Assembly: GCA_020744225.1 (NCBI GenBank)
Contig: JAGMWG010000015.1
Coordinates: 1,218,221-1,282,220 of the forward strand
Direction: 5' to 3'
From: Paraphoma chrysanthemicola
Lineage: Eukaryota > Ascomycota > Dothideomycetes > Pleosporales > Phaeosphaeriaceae
DNA length: 64,000 bases
Below the pieces are notes generated by a model that was not told where the DNA came from, did no database searches, and saw nothing but the letters and a program-made list of their open reading frames with translations. Position numbers and translations under genes: made by a program. Below, one piece after another: positions 32,310 to 44,326 of the stretch (position 1 is the stretch's first letter; every line of letters begins with the position of its first letter).

Positions 32310-34115
32310 TTAAGATACTATCTGGTGAGCTGGCACAGCTTTTCCTAACTTCCTTCGGTCGAAAATGAAGGCACCAATCGCTATCAGTGATGCAAAAGTT
32401 CCTAGTGCTGCGCAAATAGCGAATACATTCTTCAAGCCCGCCATGTACCCGTGAATGGCCAGGTCTAGCTCATTGGGGTTCAGCATATGTCTCATAGCAA
32501 TCGGACCGGCATGGAACAGCTCGTATGCGCGGGTCGATCCAAATTCCCTTGTCAGGGAGCGCAGCAGACGATTGCCAAACAGAGTCTGCGCAACGCTTAA
32601 CCATATACCGCCAGCGAGCAGCTGGAAGAATAAGGCAATAGCGGAAACGGTGGACAAATCGACAGTGTCTACGAGAGACTGGCAGACAATAATCGCTATT
32701 TGAATGCTGAGTCCAACAGCAATACCAATAGGGATCTGGTAGCCAATCCATTCGCGACTGGGAGAGTTGACATCGAGGGTGTACATCAAACCGCTACCGA
32801 GCGCGAGTAGGATGTTGCCAAGTAACATGATGTGCTGGAATTCGGCAGTGACAGAGATGATGACGCCTGAAACAATCGAGATGACGGAACTTATGGCAAG
32901 CATTGGAACCATGCGGACGCCGGACGCTGCCGGGTCTATACCGAACACGATCTGGAAATAGATAGGGAGGTAGTACAGAAGCACGACGAAGCAACTGCAT
33001 ATGCTGGACTGGTGGAGCATGAGGATTGCGATGGGTTTCGACGTCAACAGGCGTATATTTAAAGTCGCGCGCTCTTTGAGAAATATCTCAACGAGCACAA
33101 AGAGGATAGCGAGTAGCCCCGCGCCAACGAGGGTGCCTATGACGTCCTTGGAATTCCAGGTTTTGGTCAAGCCGGCCCATTGCATGGCCAGTACGAAGCA
33201 GACCACGGCTCCTAAGAGAATGGATGTACCTCCGAGGTCCATCTGCAGCAACTTCTCTTTCCAAGGCGCGTCCACCGGCTTGCCATGGTCCGGAGTGGAG
33301 AAAAAAAATATCACAAAAGCGCCCGCGACACCGCCTATGGGTAGGTTGATCCAGAAGCACCTTTCAGACGTTAGAGTTTCTCGATCACCGCCTCTCGATT
33401 TTGATACATACCATCTCCACGACGCGTAATCAGTAAATGCGCCGCCGACCAACGGACCAGCTACACTAGCAATGGCAAAGCTTGCTGATATGATTCCCTG
33501 TGAGGCCGGCATCTTTCTAGGTGGCACACTCAGCGCCACAATCAAATAACTGCCCGTGCTTATGCCAGCGCCACCTGCACCAGCAATAGCCCTCCCTACG
33601 ATTAGCATGCTCGAGCTCGATGCCGCCGCACAGATCAAACTCCCGGCTTCGAAAAGCAAGATTGCGATGAGATAAACCAATTTGACGCTGAAGTACTTGT
33701 ATATCTTACCCCACATACTTTGGAACGCCGCCATAGTGACGAAGAATGCGGTGCCATACCAGGCGATGTCATCGAGAGAGCGAAATTCATCCGATATTAT
33801 GGGCACTGCCGTCAGGATGATGGTTTGATCGAGCGCAACGAGAAAAATTGATAGCGCGCAAGCGGCCAGAATGAGGACAAGCTTCAAGGTTGCTGGGTAA
33901 ACGGGCTCGTTGGGAGGGCTAGTGTGGTTCGAAGCACCTGAGGACTCCTCCACTTCCACTGGAAACTTCTCATTGAAAGAAGTGACTTGGGCTGTTGTTT
34001 CCAGACGATTTTCCCTGGTCAAGAAACTGGCATAATTGCCTTCGCTTCGGGTTCCTTGCAAAGGAGACTTTCCGAGCGAGCAGATTGCCGGCATGGGGTC
34101 TGCTGTAATCGCCAT
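32310..34115 (-). CDS. DHA2-type MFS efflux transporter (14 TM), cluster edge
   Basis: Two exons (34115..33412 and 33360..32310). The 51-bp in-frame intron (GTATGT, branch CTCTAACG, GAAAG) gives the expected block ASWRWCFWINLPIGG. The product is 584 aa. A hydrophilic N-terminus of about 75 aa precedes TM1 (FLVALDQTIILTAVPIISDEF), the DHA family signature. Also seen are YGTAFFVTMAAFQSMWGKIYKYF and GRAIAGAGGAGISTGSYLIV. This is the multidrug/toxin exporter group that includes the HC-toxin exporter TOXA. It is probably the self-protection or export arm of the adjoining polyketide cluster. Membership of the cluster is inferred from position and the class of neighbours. Confidence 0.88.
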   Translation of the reverse strand: MAITADPMPAICSLGKSPLQGTRSEGNYASFLTRENRLETTAQVTSFNEKFPVEVEESSGASNHTSPPNEPVYPATLKLVLILAACALSIFLVALDQTIILTAVPIISDEFRSLDDIAWYGTAFFVTMAAFQSMWGKIYKYFSVKLVYLIAILLFEAGSLICAAASSSSMLIVGRAIAGAGGAGISTGSYLIVALSVPPRKMPASQGIISASFAIASVAGPLVGGAFTDYASWRWYVSKSRGGDRETLTSERCFWINLPIGGVAGAFVIFFFSTPDHGKPVDAPWKEKLLQMDLGGTSILLGAVVCFVLAMQWAGLTKTWNSKDVIGTLVGAGLLAILFVLVEIFLKERATLNIRLLTSKPIAILMLHQSSICSCFVVLLYYLPIYFQIVFGIDPAASGVRMVPMLAISSVISIVSGVIISVTAEFQHIMLLGNILLALGSGLMYTLDVNSPSREWIGYQIPIGIAVGLSIQIAIIVCQSLVDTVDLSTVSAIALFFQLLAGGIWLSVAQTLFGNRLLRSLTREFGSTRAYELFHAGPIAMRHMLNPNELDLAIHGYMAGLKNVFAICAALGTFASLIAIGAFIFDRRKLGKAVPAHQIVS

Positions 34116-36239
34116 CGGATGGCGTGAGTATTGTGCTGTTCTGAAGTATCGCTTGCAGTTTCAATTGGAGTAGCGCATCGATTAGAATGTAGCTCCATGC
34201 ATATGGTGGGGACATTGGAGTGGACATGAGTAAACGCACTTTGGTACGTATTGCCATGTTAGCCACCAAAGATACTCGACCCGAGTCCCTAGAGGCGTGA
34301 TGGACCCGGTGGCCAATCATTTGATGGCTATCGAGAGCTGTGGTGAAACGCTACAGTGCACGGCCACCTGGCATTCCGTAAGGACAGGACCTAAATTGCT
34401 TACAGTGTCTGTGCTTTGTCATATAACATGACTGTCGGGCTTACAATCTACTCGGCGACTGATTACATGCATGAGGCCAGGGGCCCTATACATGCATGCC
34501 ACACAGACCCTTGAACCAGATTGTCGGAATATGCAAGTGAGCATAGAATAAAGAAAATCGATGAAGGACGTTGTGCGAATTTTTATCGCATTGTTTGTGG
34601 CAAGGTTGATCCTCTCCCATATGCTTCTTACCGACAAGCAGAGCGCTTACCTATGACTCTAGTTCAGTTACAGTGATTACAACTTTATTGTCCCGTGCAC
34701 GAAAGTGCAGCGCGAATGTCGTATGTCGATCTCATGGGATGGCATAAGTCCGAAAACCGGCGCACCTCACCCGAATTGATCCGCGCGAATGTGGAAAGCG
34801 GGAAACAGGCTCCCACAGGTTGATCGAATTGCGCAATTGTATTAGCGAGTTGTGGCAATCCTGGCTTGTTTCTGTGCAATAGGACTAGTGAACCGGGTAG
34901 ATTGACTAATGGTCCTAATGCAGCCCGCGAAACGGGATGAACTACATAGGATGACATGCTTATAGATGTTGCATTCAATTTTCATGGTCGGCTCAATTTT
35001 GAACAGCCTGCTTATGCATAGTCTCCAACGCTATTGCACGTTCGCCATGTACACTACTTATGCCAGATACTATGATATTGCACTTGCGCTACTGCTGACG
35101 TGCAGAACGAGTTAGGCACTACATCTCTTGTTACTAACTCAATCTGATGACAAATGCGACGTGTTGCTGGGCTGGCGCAAGATGAGCGTCTTGCTGTCAC
35201 CATGTCATGTGCAAGCGCGGCGCCAATATGGCGGGTATGGAAAGACGAAGAATTGAATTACAAAGCTTCTAGGAATGTGCGCGTCTAGGTCTCGTAGCGC
35301 ATATAGAAAGCCATGATTGCTCTATCAGGTACGTGGTGTTCTTTTCTTGGCATACTTTCGTGTTCAACCCTCTTTTCGAAGCGGCACCAAGACGATTAAG
35401 GCAGGACCTTTTCTTCGCTATCAAGCTGTAGCTGCGGAGTCTGTGTAGGATTGCCGGAAGTGGGTCCACTCGGATCGACTGGGTACGATGCGGCGCCCGC
35501 GGCAGCCCCACGCTCCTCAACCATACCAAATGCAGCAAGGTACCCGCGTCTTTCGTCGCGCTCACGTTAAGCTGGTCGCAGAGCAAATCGTACATGCCGC
35601 CAGGCCCGCAATTCCTTCGGTACGTCGACTGAAGAGGCATCCATTCTCTCACTGCTGCTGGCACCTGTGCTCTCCGAATCGCTCCTGCCCACGTCCGATC
35701 CGCCGTATTACTCTGGAGCAATATCTGTACTAGCGGCGTGGGAGGCGGCGCGCCTCATTTCGCCCAAAGGTGCCGCGTCGTACAGTAGGACCGCTCCTAT
35801 CCTGTTTCACTATGAAAGCGGCCCGCAGCAAATTCCTCCTTTGGCGGGCGCCACTCGATGCTTTTCGGAGTATGCGGCTTTGGTACCGACAGTGTGCGAA
35901 GACGGAAAGTAATTTACTGGTGCTGGCAGGTATACTATTGCAACCCTCTCGAACCAGCTCGCCGACCTCCACTGTGCTCTAGGCACCGATGTCAGCGATG
36001 TTTCCGCTGCCTCTTATGACAATGCGCTCGTTTACGGAAGTCGCTCCCAAGTCAGCTGATGTCAGCGCGGCCTTGATGATGTCAGCGCGGCCTTGATACC
36101 TGCTCAGCCTCGGGGAAGCGTGCCATGCGGGCCGCAGCCGCTTGTGGAGCAGGGTTGGTCGTCAACTACTGTACATGGCCACACATGAATCGCGGAACAA
36201 TTGAGGCTCGATTGTAAGTTTGTGTTGACCGGTATAGTT
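34116..36239. other. Long intergenic stretch within the cluster
   Basis: 2.1 kb with no gene I can support. It holds a perfect tandem duplication of a 20-bp unit (36058-36077 and 36078-36097), whose first 10 bases also occur at 35988-35997. The upstream part contains the MFS promoter. Confidence 0.4.
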
Positions 36240-37275
36240 TTAGGTGTTGTGATCTAACAGCATCTCCACCACCTCACATTGGCCTTTCTCTACAGCGTAA
36301 TGTAACGCAAGACGGCCGTGCGCATCCTTGACCCGCGTGTCCGCTCCCTGCCCCAGCAGTAGCCTAACCAGCACCTCATCCCCGAGCTCCGTGGCAATGT
36401 GCAACGCTGTGCGGCCTTCGCTGTCGCGCTCATCGATGGCAGCCACACCACGCCGAAGCAATACCTGAATCACCCCACGGCTACGTGAGCGTGTCGCTAC
36501 ATGTAGGAGAGGGGAGGGCGGCTTCGCATCGTCTTCGTTGTGTGGGACTGTAATGTTGGCGTCGTGAGAGTGAGACCGCTCCATGTAGTAAGGTCTAGAC
36601 GAGGCGGTTGACGCTGATGCCGTCACTCCTGTTGCTGCCCTAGGAGAGCTACTGGCATCACTCGGCGGAGGACTTCGATATGCTCCAATATCACGTTGTG
36701 AGTATATGTTTGAAGGTTGTGGTATTGTGTAATGCGCTTCTGCCGACCCATTATATGGCGAGATTGTCGAGTTGCTCCGTGGCTGAGCTGATCCAGGATA
36801 CGCGTTCTCACAAAGCGGTAGCTCTGGCGGTGTTTCTATCCCCATAGATGGCGGTGCGTACCAGTTCGAAGGACACGACTGCACCTCCAGGTCAATTGAG
36901 GTATCGGAGAAGTTGGGGCCGAGGAAATTGAATGATTCATTGCCATTGGCAGCCGGAAAGTCGTCTATTGAGAAGCGGAAGCGTTGATCGGAGTGGCGGT
37001 TGGAAGAAAACGCCGGAGCCTTGTCTGCCTCCGCATGCCCAGGCCCATGAGGCATCATGGCTGTATCGGATACAACTTTCTCTGGTGCTTTGGCTTCCTG
37101 GGCTTTTCGTTCTGGAGGGGCAATGGGTCAGCATAGCTCTGGCAAAATCTTTTGGTCCCCATCGTGTTTTCTCACCTCGAAATTTCCGCTGAGCGACACG
37201 GTTTTGCATCCGTCGATGAGCAGAGATGGTGGGCTGTCTGGTTTCAAGTACGATACTTTCTTGTTCGATAGGCAT
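36240..37275 (-). CDS. bZIP-ankyrin (bANK) transcription factor, likely cluster regulator
   Basis: Two exons (37275..37176 and 37111..36240) joined by a 64-bp intron (GTGAGA..CTCCAG), giving 323 aa. The join completes a bZIP basic region: RRMQNRVAQRKFRERKAQEA at about residues 21-40. No leucine zipper follows. Instead there is a long Ser/Pro-rich region and at the C-terminus about three ankyrin repeats (SPLLHVATRSRSRGVIQVLL, GRTALHIATELGDEVLVRLL, GRLALHYAVEKGQCEVVEML). A basic region without a zipper plus ankyrins defines the bANK class, whose best-known member is TOXE of the HC-toxin locus. Related proteins regulate other fungal toxin or metabolite clusters. Position between exporter and tailoring genes makes it the likely pathway switch. 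The C-terminal repeat looks short, so the protein may end early. Confidence 0.85.
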
Positions 37276-38398
37276 TGTTTGAACACGATTGCCTTCGACT
37301 TTGATTCGATATGCGTATGATGGAATACAGATCAGAGAGAAAACACAGTTGTTCTACAACTGGGGCCAAGACTATGATTAGCTTAAAGTCGGAGTACAAC
37401 TGGACTTCTTATCTGTATGCATGCGCAAAACGGTTAGCACATGCACCGTACGGGCGGCGTGCTTAGCCTAGGCTTGATGATCCTCCAATTCCTAGACTCC
37501 GGCCTCTCAATGTACCGACATTTGGTCTGATAGCACATCATGTCTCTGCCGCGTGTTGTTAAGGTTAGTTCGTCGGTCGCACAGCCGCACTGGGTTTGAG
37601 GATGATCATCAATCAGTGCAGAGGGCCAAGCTCAGGGTCACGCCTAATCAGGCCCGTAGGATGAGGCGCCCTGGCTTGATCGAACACGAGCCGAGCCGCG
37701 GAATAGCTTGGCTTAATTCAAGCCTGCTTTCCGTGCTCACCATGGCAGGACACCGACCGACTTAGCTTGGGGCAAAGTCTCGCATACATTGCTTAATGAG
37801 GATTCGATCATGCATGGGAAACAGAACCAGGACCGAGCTCGCTTAAGCCGGGCTTATGACAAGGTAGATAGATTGCGATGCAGGTTCCACCAGATATATT
37901 ACAGGGCAGGCACGCAGGGTCCAAGAGGACCGCCGGAGTCGGCGCCCGGCCGGCGGGTCGCACGGCGCCGTACGCCGTTGCCGTTCACTTCAGCCGTTGC
38001 TAATCGCACGTTGCCACATCATCCAATCAACACGACGCATTGCGTCCTTCGTGTCTTGCCGTGCAGGGCAAGGCACCGCATTGCTCGCTGACCCGCAGCC
38101 GTCTCCACTGAGCCAGATGATGCCATGTGCGGCCAATGGGCCTGTAGGCGCCCTGAAAAGCCATTTCGTCAACAGGCAGCAATTGTACTTGCGGGCAACC
38201 AACCTAGCGTATGCCCCCGTCATGGAACACTTTTGGAAGAGGTGCACGTCGCATTCGTCGTACTGTCACAAATGATGCAGCACTCAATTTTGTTGAGGAA
38301 TCGAATTGAATTCAAAGGAATATGTATGGTGCAACGTGGCTTTAACATGGTAGAAACTAGATGAATAGATAGTTGCGCGAGTCAATCGATCTCCAAGA
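37276..38398. other. Intergenic, GC-rich patch, nothing recognised
   Basis: 1.1 kb upstream of the bANK gene. Sequence around 37900-38110 is GC-rich but has no domain-bearing frame. It includes the bANK promoter and the 3' flank of the FAD oxidase. Confidence 0.4.
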
Positions 38399-39972
38399 TC
38401 ACCGCTTAAGCTTCAAGTGGCCCTTCCACAACTGTGCCAGCTTGCCTTGAGGATCATACTTGCGTGCAATCTCCACGAGCCTCTTGTAGTTCTCCTTCCC
38501 ATAACTCTTCTGCACTTCCTGTTTGGCGTCCGCATAATTCATATAGACAAACCCTGTATCGACCTTGTGCTCCCTCGCTTTCTTCTCCACATCGGCAATT
38601 AATTTACGCGTGGCACCCTCAACAAGCGCATCATTTTGCGGCAGATCCCAGGATGTCGGAAACGAGATCATGATCAGAGGTCCGTTCGAGGGCTTAAGAC
38701 CCAGCGCATTCCCGCCATTCTTTTGCATTGCTTCCAGCACGTTCAGGGGAATGGGCTGGAATAGAGCACCTAGCGTGAGTGGTTCCCCTGCACTCTTGAG
38801 TAAAACTTCATTGCGGCTTTTGAAGAGAGACATGACTTCAGCAAGGAACTTGTTGGAAAATGAAGCAGAGATGACAACATTGCCCCATGTCCATCTGCGG
38901 CCGTATGGCGTGGAAAAAAGTCGGAGGAAAGTCGAAACTGGAGCGGCAGTAGTTGAGTTGGCAGTTGCCGAGCTTATATTCTGGAACGGCTGGAAGACTG
39001 ATGGTATGCTGTTCGCGGATGTAGGCACTGTAGCATGCAAAAGGCCCACATCGGTCGAGTAGTTGCCAGAGGGCTGATAATTTATGCCGACGAAAGCACC
39101 CGCGGCTTTGTCCGAGGGCAGTCCACGAGCTGTAAGGCTCTGAAACACGGGAATGACTGTCGCATTCGACGTGCCCGGAAAGCTGAGGGAGTTCATCCAG
39201 ATTTGTCCTTGTTCGAAGGCGATAAGGTCGAAACGAGTGACGATGCCGAAACTCATTCCGCCACCACCCCGCAGGGCCCAATAGAGGTCGTTGTTTTCCT
39301 GTGGGGATGCGGTGACAATGCGACCAGATGCGAGCACGACTTCGTACTTACGTACGTTGTCGCAAGCCCAGCCGTACTGCCCTGAAAAGTACGAGATGCC
39401 GCCACCAAGGGTCAACCCGCTTACCCCAACATTCATGTCGCGCCCTCCCACGACAGCAAGACCCAGGGGTTCAAGTGTCTCGGTAATATTGCCCCAGCGA
39501 TTTCCTGGGCCGACGGATACCGTTGTTCGATCAGAGGAGACTTTGACATCATTGAGATGCACCAGATCAATCGTCACACCGTCTTGAATACTGGAACCAC
39601 CAGAGAAAGGGATATGACCGCCTCCCTTGACTGTGAATGGCCAATTTCCTTTAGTCAGGATGCTCATGATGGTTGAGACAGACTTGGTGCTCTTGGGTGA
39701 CACAAAGCACCGTGGCTGGGTCTCGAGCTGTTGGTCAGACCAGTAAGAGCTTGATTGAATGAAAGATGTGGTGTTTGGATAGGCAACATCTCCTGGCAAG
39801 GCAGCCGCCAGGGCTGTACACTGCAAGTACCATTATTAACGGGCAAGTGCAGGGAGTAGGCTGGGCATACCGCATCATCTCGTCCATACTGAGACGGATT
39901 GTCATTGGCTAATACTGTCCATCTCAGACTGCAGATCAGCAGGAAACTGAGCGTTTGAAATTTCACAACCAT
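38399..39972 (-). CDS. Secreted BBE-type FAD-linked oxidoreductase
   Basis: Two exons (39972..39871 and 39820..38399) joined by a 50-bp intron (GTATGC..TTGCAG), giving 507 aa. The signal peptide is MVVKFQTLSFLLICSLRWTVLA. The PCMH FAD domain has VKGGGHIPFSGGSSIQDG, where the His is the usual covalent FAD ligand, and SGQYGWACDNVRKYEVVLASG in the 6-S-cysteinyl region, so bicovalent flavin is plausible. The C-terminal BBE motif is FVYMNYADAKQEVQKSYGKENYKRL. Such enzymes oxidise alcohols or drive oxidative cyclisation in many fungal metabolite pathways. It is a candidate tailoring enzyme of this cluster, acting in the secretory path or outside the cell. Confidence 0.88.
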
Positions 39973-41072
39973 GTTACCGAACTTGTGGAGTATTATGGTG
40001 GTTGCGCAATGCCTGTCTCCAAAGGAAAATCTTTCTTATCTGGCAGGAAAAAAAGCTGTTGCCCAGATGGCGTCTTATATGTGATGAGATGCTTCGGCGA
40101 GGTTTTGTGCCGTTCGTGCATGGTTGTCTTTAATTCATAAATAGTATGAGGAAAGGTCCAGCATGGTAAATCTTAGCAACCAAAAGCCTCATCAACGCCA
40201 CTTTGCTAGACTCCAGACGGAGCCAAACGATTTACGGTCTGCATTTCCGTTTAGGTTCTGTCACTCACCGGAGGGTAATCCATGGACGCCTCAAAGTGTA
40301 AGCAATCTGTGAATCGCGTAATTTCGTCCACGTTCGCCCTTTGCTTACCGGACTGTGGCGTCCGTAAATGCTTATCCGACCCCTGCCCGGCGGGATGCCA
40401 TCGTGCGCCGAGGCTTCGTATCAAAGAAGAACCGTGTGAGACACGGCCATCGAATGCACTTCTTTCGACTAATCGTTCGTCTAGGCCTGTAATCTTTCCG
40501 CGCTTCTAGATTATTTGATCATATCTTATTGTTGACCTTGTCTGTGCTCAATGGCCGTCGAATCCAAAGACTGCTATAGACGCTATGGCGATGGTTACGG
40601 ATTTGTTAGTGTTGAGATGGTGGTTTGTGAAGGATCTGACTCTGTCCCTCGCCTGTCACTCCCCATACCACACACACACATTGGTATACTCGCCTAAACG
40701 TCAATTCTGGGGTGGATCCCCGATATCTCAAAGAAGCAAGATGTATGCAGCAGTGATCCATTCTTACAATAGTCTTGTAGAGTATTATTAGACAGAGAGA
40801 CTAGCACATACTCAATCCTGAGTTTAGGCGTATTCGTGGGAGATGGAGAGGGTGTGGGGACGGAATTCGACGTGAGGAAACTTGAGTTCACTCGAAGATG
40901 TCGAAACCATGCACATTCGGCCACAAAGATAAGGTATGGATACAACAGACAAGATTGACCATGCAAATGAGGTAGGTGCGTCAATAAGGAGTAGCCTTTG
41001 TGAAAGACGAGCACTAGGGTTATGACGCTAGAATTTTCTATGTACGCGAGTTGTAGATGATATTGCCAATCT
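39973..41072. other. Intergenic, nothing recognised
   Basis: 1.1 kb between two minus-strand cluster genes. It contains the FAD oxidase promoter. No further coding frame or repeat could be supported. Confidence 0.4.
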
Positions 41073-42017
41073 TTACCACGGGATTTCCTCACGGGTGTCG
41101 ACATCGAGAAACTTTCCCGAAGTGCTCTCACGCGTTGCTGACTTGATCACATCAATGATCTTACGGGCACTCTCCTCGCTCGAAGTCTCCGGCAAGGCAA
41201 TACCCGCACCATTGGCTGCAGCAGTCCCCATATCTGTCAAGACGAATCTAGGGATCAAGGTCAGCTCTGGCTCTTCATTCTGCGGGAAAATTAATCACGT
41301 TTCAGAGCAACCTACCCTGGGTGAAGAGCGAAAGCGGTGAGAGAACCATTAGCGACGTGGAGAGTTCTGCAAATAGTATTAGTCGTAGCTTGTTGATACA
41401 GTATTATTGGCTGGAGCTTACTGTGTGAACCAGTTCTGTGCGGCCTTGGACATACAGTAGGCAGCTGCATATGGGTACCAAGGGAGCGGAGCGGAGGTTG
41501 AACCACCGCGGCTCGAGATGGAAACCCACTTGGGAGCGCTCGACTTCGTAAGGAGCTTTCTCACTGCCTGGAATAGGACGACACCAGACAGAACGTTGAC
41601 GTTGAAGCTCTCCGTAAAGGCTTTAGGGTCAGCAAGCTCCAAGGGAGCAGCACCAATGGAGATGGCAGAGTTGGCGATAACAATATCAATGTGATCGATT
41701 CCAGCAGCTTCAATAGCCGCAACAGCCTCCTTTGGATCGCCAAGGTTCCTGTTCTCGACACCGACAAGCAGTAGGCGTGAGCCGCTCCCGGTGGGCAAAC
41801 TCTTGAGTTCTTCCGCCTTTGGAGCCTTGGGGTCCCGAACAGTTCCAATGACGACGTGGTCGGGATGTGAGAGATAAGTGGCTGCTAGTGCCTTTCCGAT
41901 ACCTGTAGTTCAAAGATGTTAGGAGGGTAAGAGTAGCGAGTACGGGTATTTCCCAGAGAGAACGTGAAACACACCTCTGCCAACGCCAGTGATGAGAACT
42001 ACTGTTTGTGGAGCCAT
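41073..42017 (-). CDS. Short-chain dehydrogenase/reductase (AflD/nor-1-like)
   Basis: Four exons: 42017..41975, 41902..41422, 41366..41316 and 41247..41073. The introns are 72, 55 and 68 bp, and the product is 249 aa, a normal SDR length. Splicing restores TGVGRGIG (NAD(P)-binding loop), split by intron 1. Also seen are IVIANSAIS (NNAG-like), SISSRGG (Ser) and YCMSK (catalytic YxxxK), then HPGFVLTDMG across the last intron. The pattern is that of the norsolorinic-acid-ketoreductase-like SDR group. It probably reduces a ketone or oxidises an alcohol on the polyketide. Confidence 0.88.
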
Positions 42018-42702
42018 GATGTTGTATGGAGAAGTGTGATGTTTGTTAATTTGACTGCTTGCTTACTTTCTCTGATTTCGAGATGGTGGCTCTATTATAG
42101 GCAACACGAAGCGAGCAGTTCTGGAGTTCCGTCCGTACGTTTGTCAGCAAGAGATGCGCAACAATAATGCCAAAGGTACGTACCCACTCTCTTGCTGCAA
42201 GATCAGGCAGCCGTTTGATTTCAAATCGACCGGTTTTGGCGATCCCTGAACATTATCCGCGCACCTCGCCAGCCCTGGAAAGCCCTTGGTAAGGGGCGCG
42301 GGTACGACGCCAATCCTTTTTGAGTAGGTGGGACAGGTTAAATGGGTTTGACAAACCTGGACTAGCTTGATGTTACCCATGCACCTAAGCGATGGGATGC
42401 GTGAATCAAGCATGTAAGCAAGAGCCGCAATGTCGATTACCTGCATTGTAGATCACTGGGATTGTTCGTAAATCCGAACGCTACGATTCTACACAGCTCG
42501 TTCAGGCATGTACCACCGCGGACTCATATTGGTCCTAGCATACGCTTCCGGCGGCCAAGCAATACACAGTCATTGGTTTGTGTTCAACAAAACAGTACCA
42601 TCTTAAACGATTTAGCTTCACATTACGCGCGGTGCTGGTGCTTTTCATCTACAAAGTTCTTGCTTGCACCTTTGGCCGCTGCCCACCTCCACTCTATCGA
42701 AG
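42018..42702. promoter_or_regulatory. Divergent promoter of SDR and P450
   Basis: 685 bp between outward-reading starts at 42017 and 42703, suggesting coordinated expression of two tailoring genes. No specific binding site was defended. Confidence 0.45.
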
Positions 42703-44326
42703 ATGGCCATCGCAACATTGGACATAGCGACTCTCTTGACGACGGTGCCTGTACTGATCGTTTTATATGCTCTTAGTCTCGTCATATATCGGCTTTACTT
42801 GAGTCCACTTGCAAAATTTCCTGGGCCAAAACTTGCAGCCGCTACAAGCTGGTATGGGAAATACTTCGACCTCGTGGCGAAGCGACATGGGGGTCAATTG
42901 CCAATGGAGATCAAGCGCATGCACGAGCAGTATGGGCCAATTGTTCGAATTTCACCCGATGAGCTTCACATCGACGACCCGGAATACTGGCAGGAGGTGT
43001 ATTGCAGCAATAGCGCATCAAGGCCAATAGATAAGCAAGAAAAGCTGCAGCACCGCTTTGGCCTCCCTGGTGCCATCTTCAGCACTCCTGCAGCCGAATT
43101 ACACCGCTTACGCAGAAGCGCAATGGCCGGTTTCTTCTCTCGCCAACGCTTGCGCGAAACTCAGAGCAGAGTCAACCACCTCGTGAATCGGATATCTCAA
43201 CGCGTATCAAAAGAGTATGCTGGTACCGGTCGCGCTCTCGATATAGGCGATATGTTCTCCTGCTTGGCGGTCGACATCGTCACCGAATTATGCTTCCGTC
43301 GCTGTACCAACTGTACAGACGCACCAGAGTTCAAAGCACCACTAGTAGTCACAATCATCAACAATATCTGGTTGAGCCACTGGAATGCGCACTTCAGGCC
43401 TCTGCTAGCTTGGATCGAACGGCTTCCAGACTTTTGCATTGTTGTTCTGGCACCACAGATCAAACCAATCTTAGATCTTCGCGTCAGCATCAACCAGAAA
43501 GTGGACGAGATCCTCTCGGGAATGGACAAGTCTTCCATCGGTACGAAAGACTTTCGCGGCTCAGATAGCGACACTGTCTTCGACGAAATGCTCGCATCGA
43601 AGCTCCCAGGCGATGAGCTCTCGTTCGACCGCCTATCGCAAGAGGCGATGGCTGTGACCACTGCGGGTGTGGAGACAGTGAAGGCGACTATTACCTTTGC
43701 TATCTTTCACTCTCTGGATAACCCCGCAATTGGAGCTCGTCTCAAGGCGGAACTCACTGAAGCAATACCCGATCCTACCATTATTCCACCCTGGCTGGAA
43801 CTAGAAAAACTTCCCTACCTGACAGCCGTGATCAACGAAAGTGAGTTATGTAATCATTGGCGATTTGTGCAGAAACTAAGAGGATACAGGCTTGCGTCTG
43901 AGCTATGGCACTACCCAACGCAGCCCAAGAATCAACAGATTACACGCGATGCAATACGGCCAATGGGTCATTCCAGCTGGAACTTCAGTTGGCATGGACT
44001 CCTACCATATGCATACCAATGCAGATGTATTCCCAGATCCATTCGTCTTTCGTCCAGAGCGATGGCTGGGTAATCCAAAGGGTCCGGATGGACGCCAACC
44101 ATTGACAAACTACCTCACTAGCTTCGGTGCTGGGTCCAGGATCTGTGTTGCCATGCACTTGGCTTACATGGAGGTCTTTGTGGCGCTTGGTGTCATATTT
44201 CGTCGTCATGATCTGGAACTGTTCGAGACCAATCTATCTGATGTCGAGTTTGCTCTAGATATGGTAGCGCCCATGCCACATCGAGGTAGCAGAGGTATCA
44301 GGGTAATGGTGAGCAAGGAGACATGA
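42703..44326 (+). CDS. Cytochrome P450 (trichodiene-oxygenase-like)
   Basis: Two exons (42703..43840 and 43890..44326) joined by a 49-bp intron (GTGAGT..TACAG). The splice makes NESLRL, the K-helix ExxR motif. The product is 524 aa. N-terminal anchor: VPVLIVLYALSLVIYRLYLSPLAKFPGP, with the proline-rich hinge. I-helix: AVTTAGVETV. Heme loop: SFGAGSRICVAMHLAYMEV, with the cysteine thiolate present, although the Gly usual two residues after Cys is Ala. The overall pattern (RLYLSPLAKFPGPKLAAAT, HEQYGPIVRISPDELH) resembles the CYP58/trichodiene oxygenase group. It is ER-bound and probably hydroxylates or epoxidises the cluster product. Confidence 0.9.

Noticed and set aside
35269..35982. Overlapping open frames in the MFS-bANK gap
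   Set aside because: Both strands show frames of 70-150 codons without domains, splice logic or conserved motifs; I could not support a gene.
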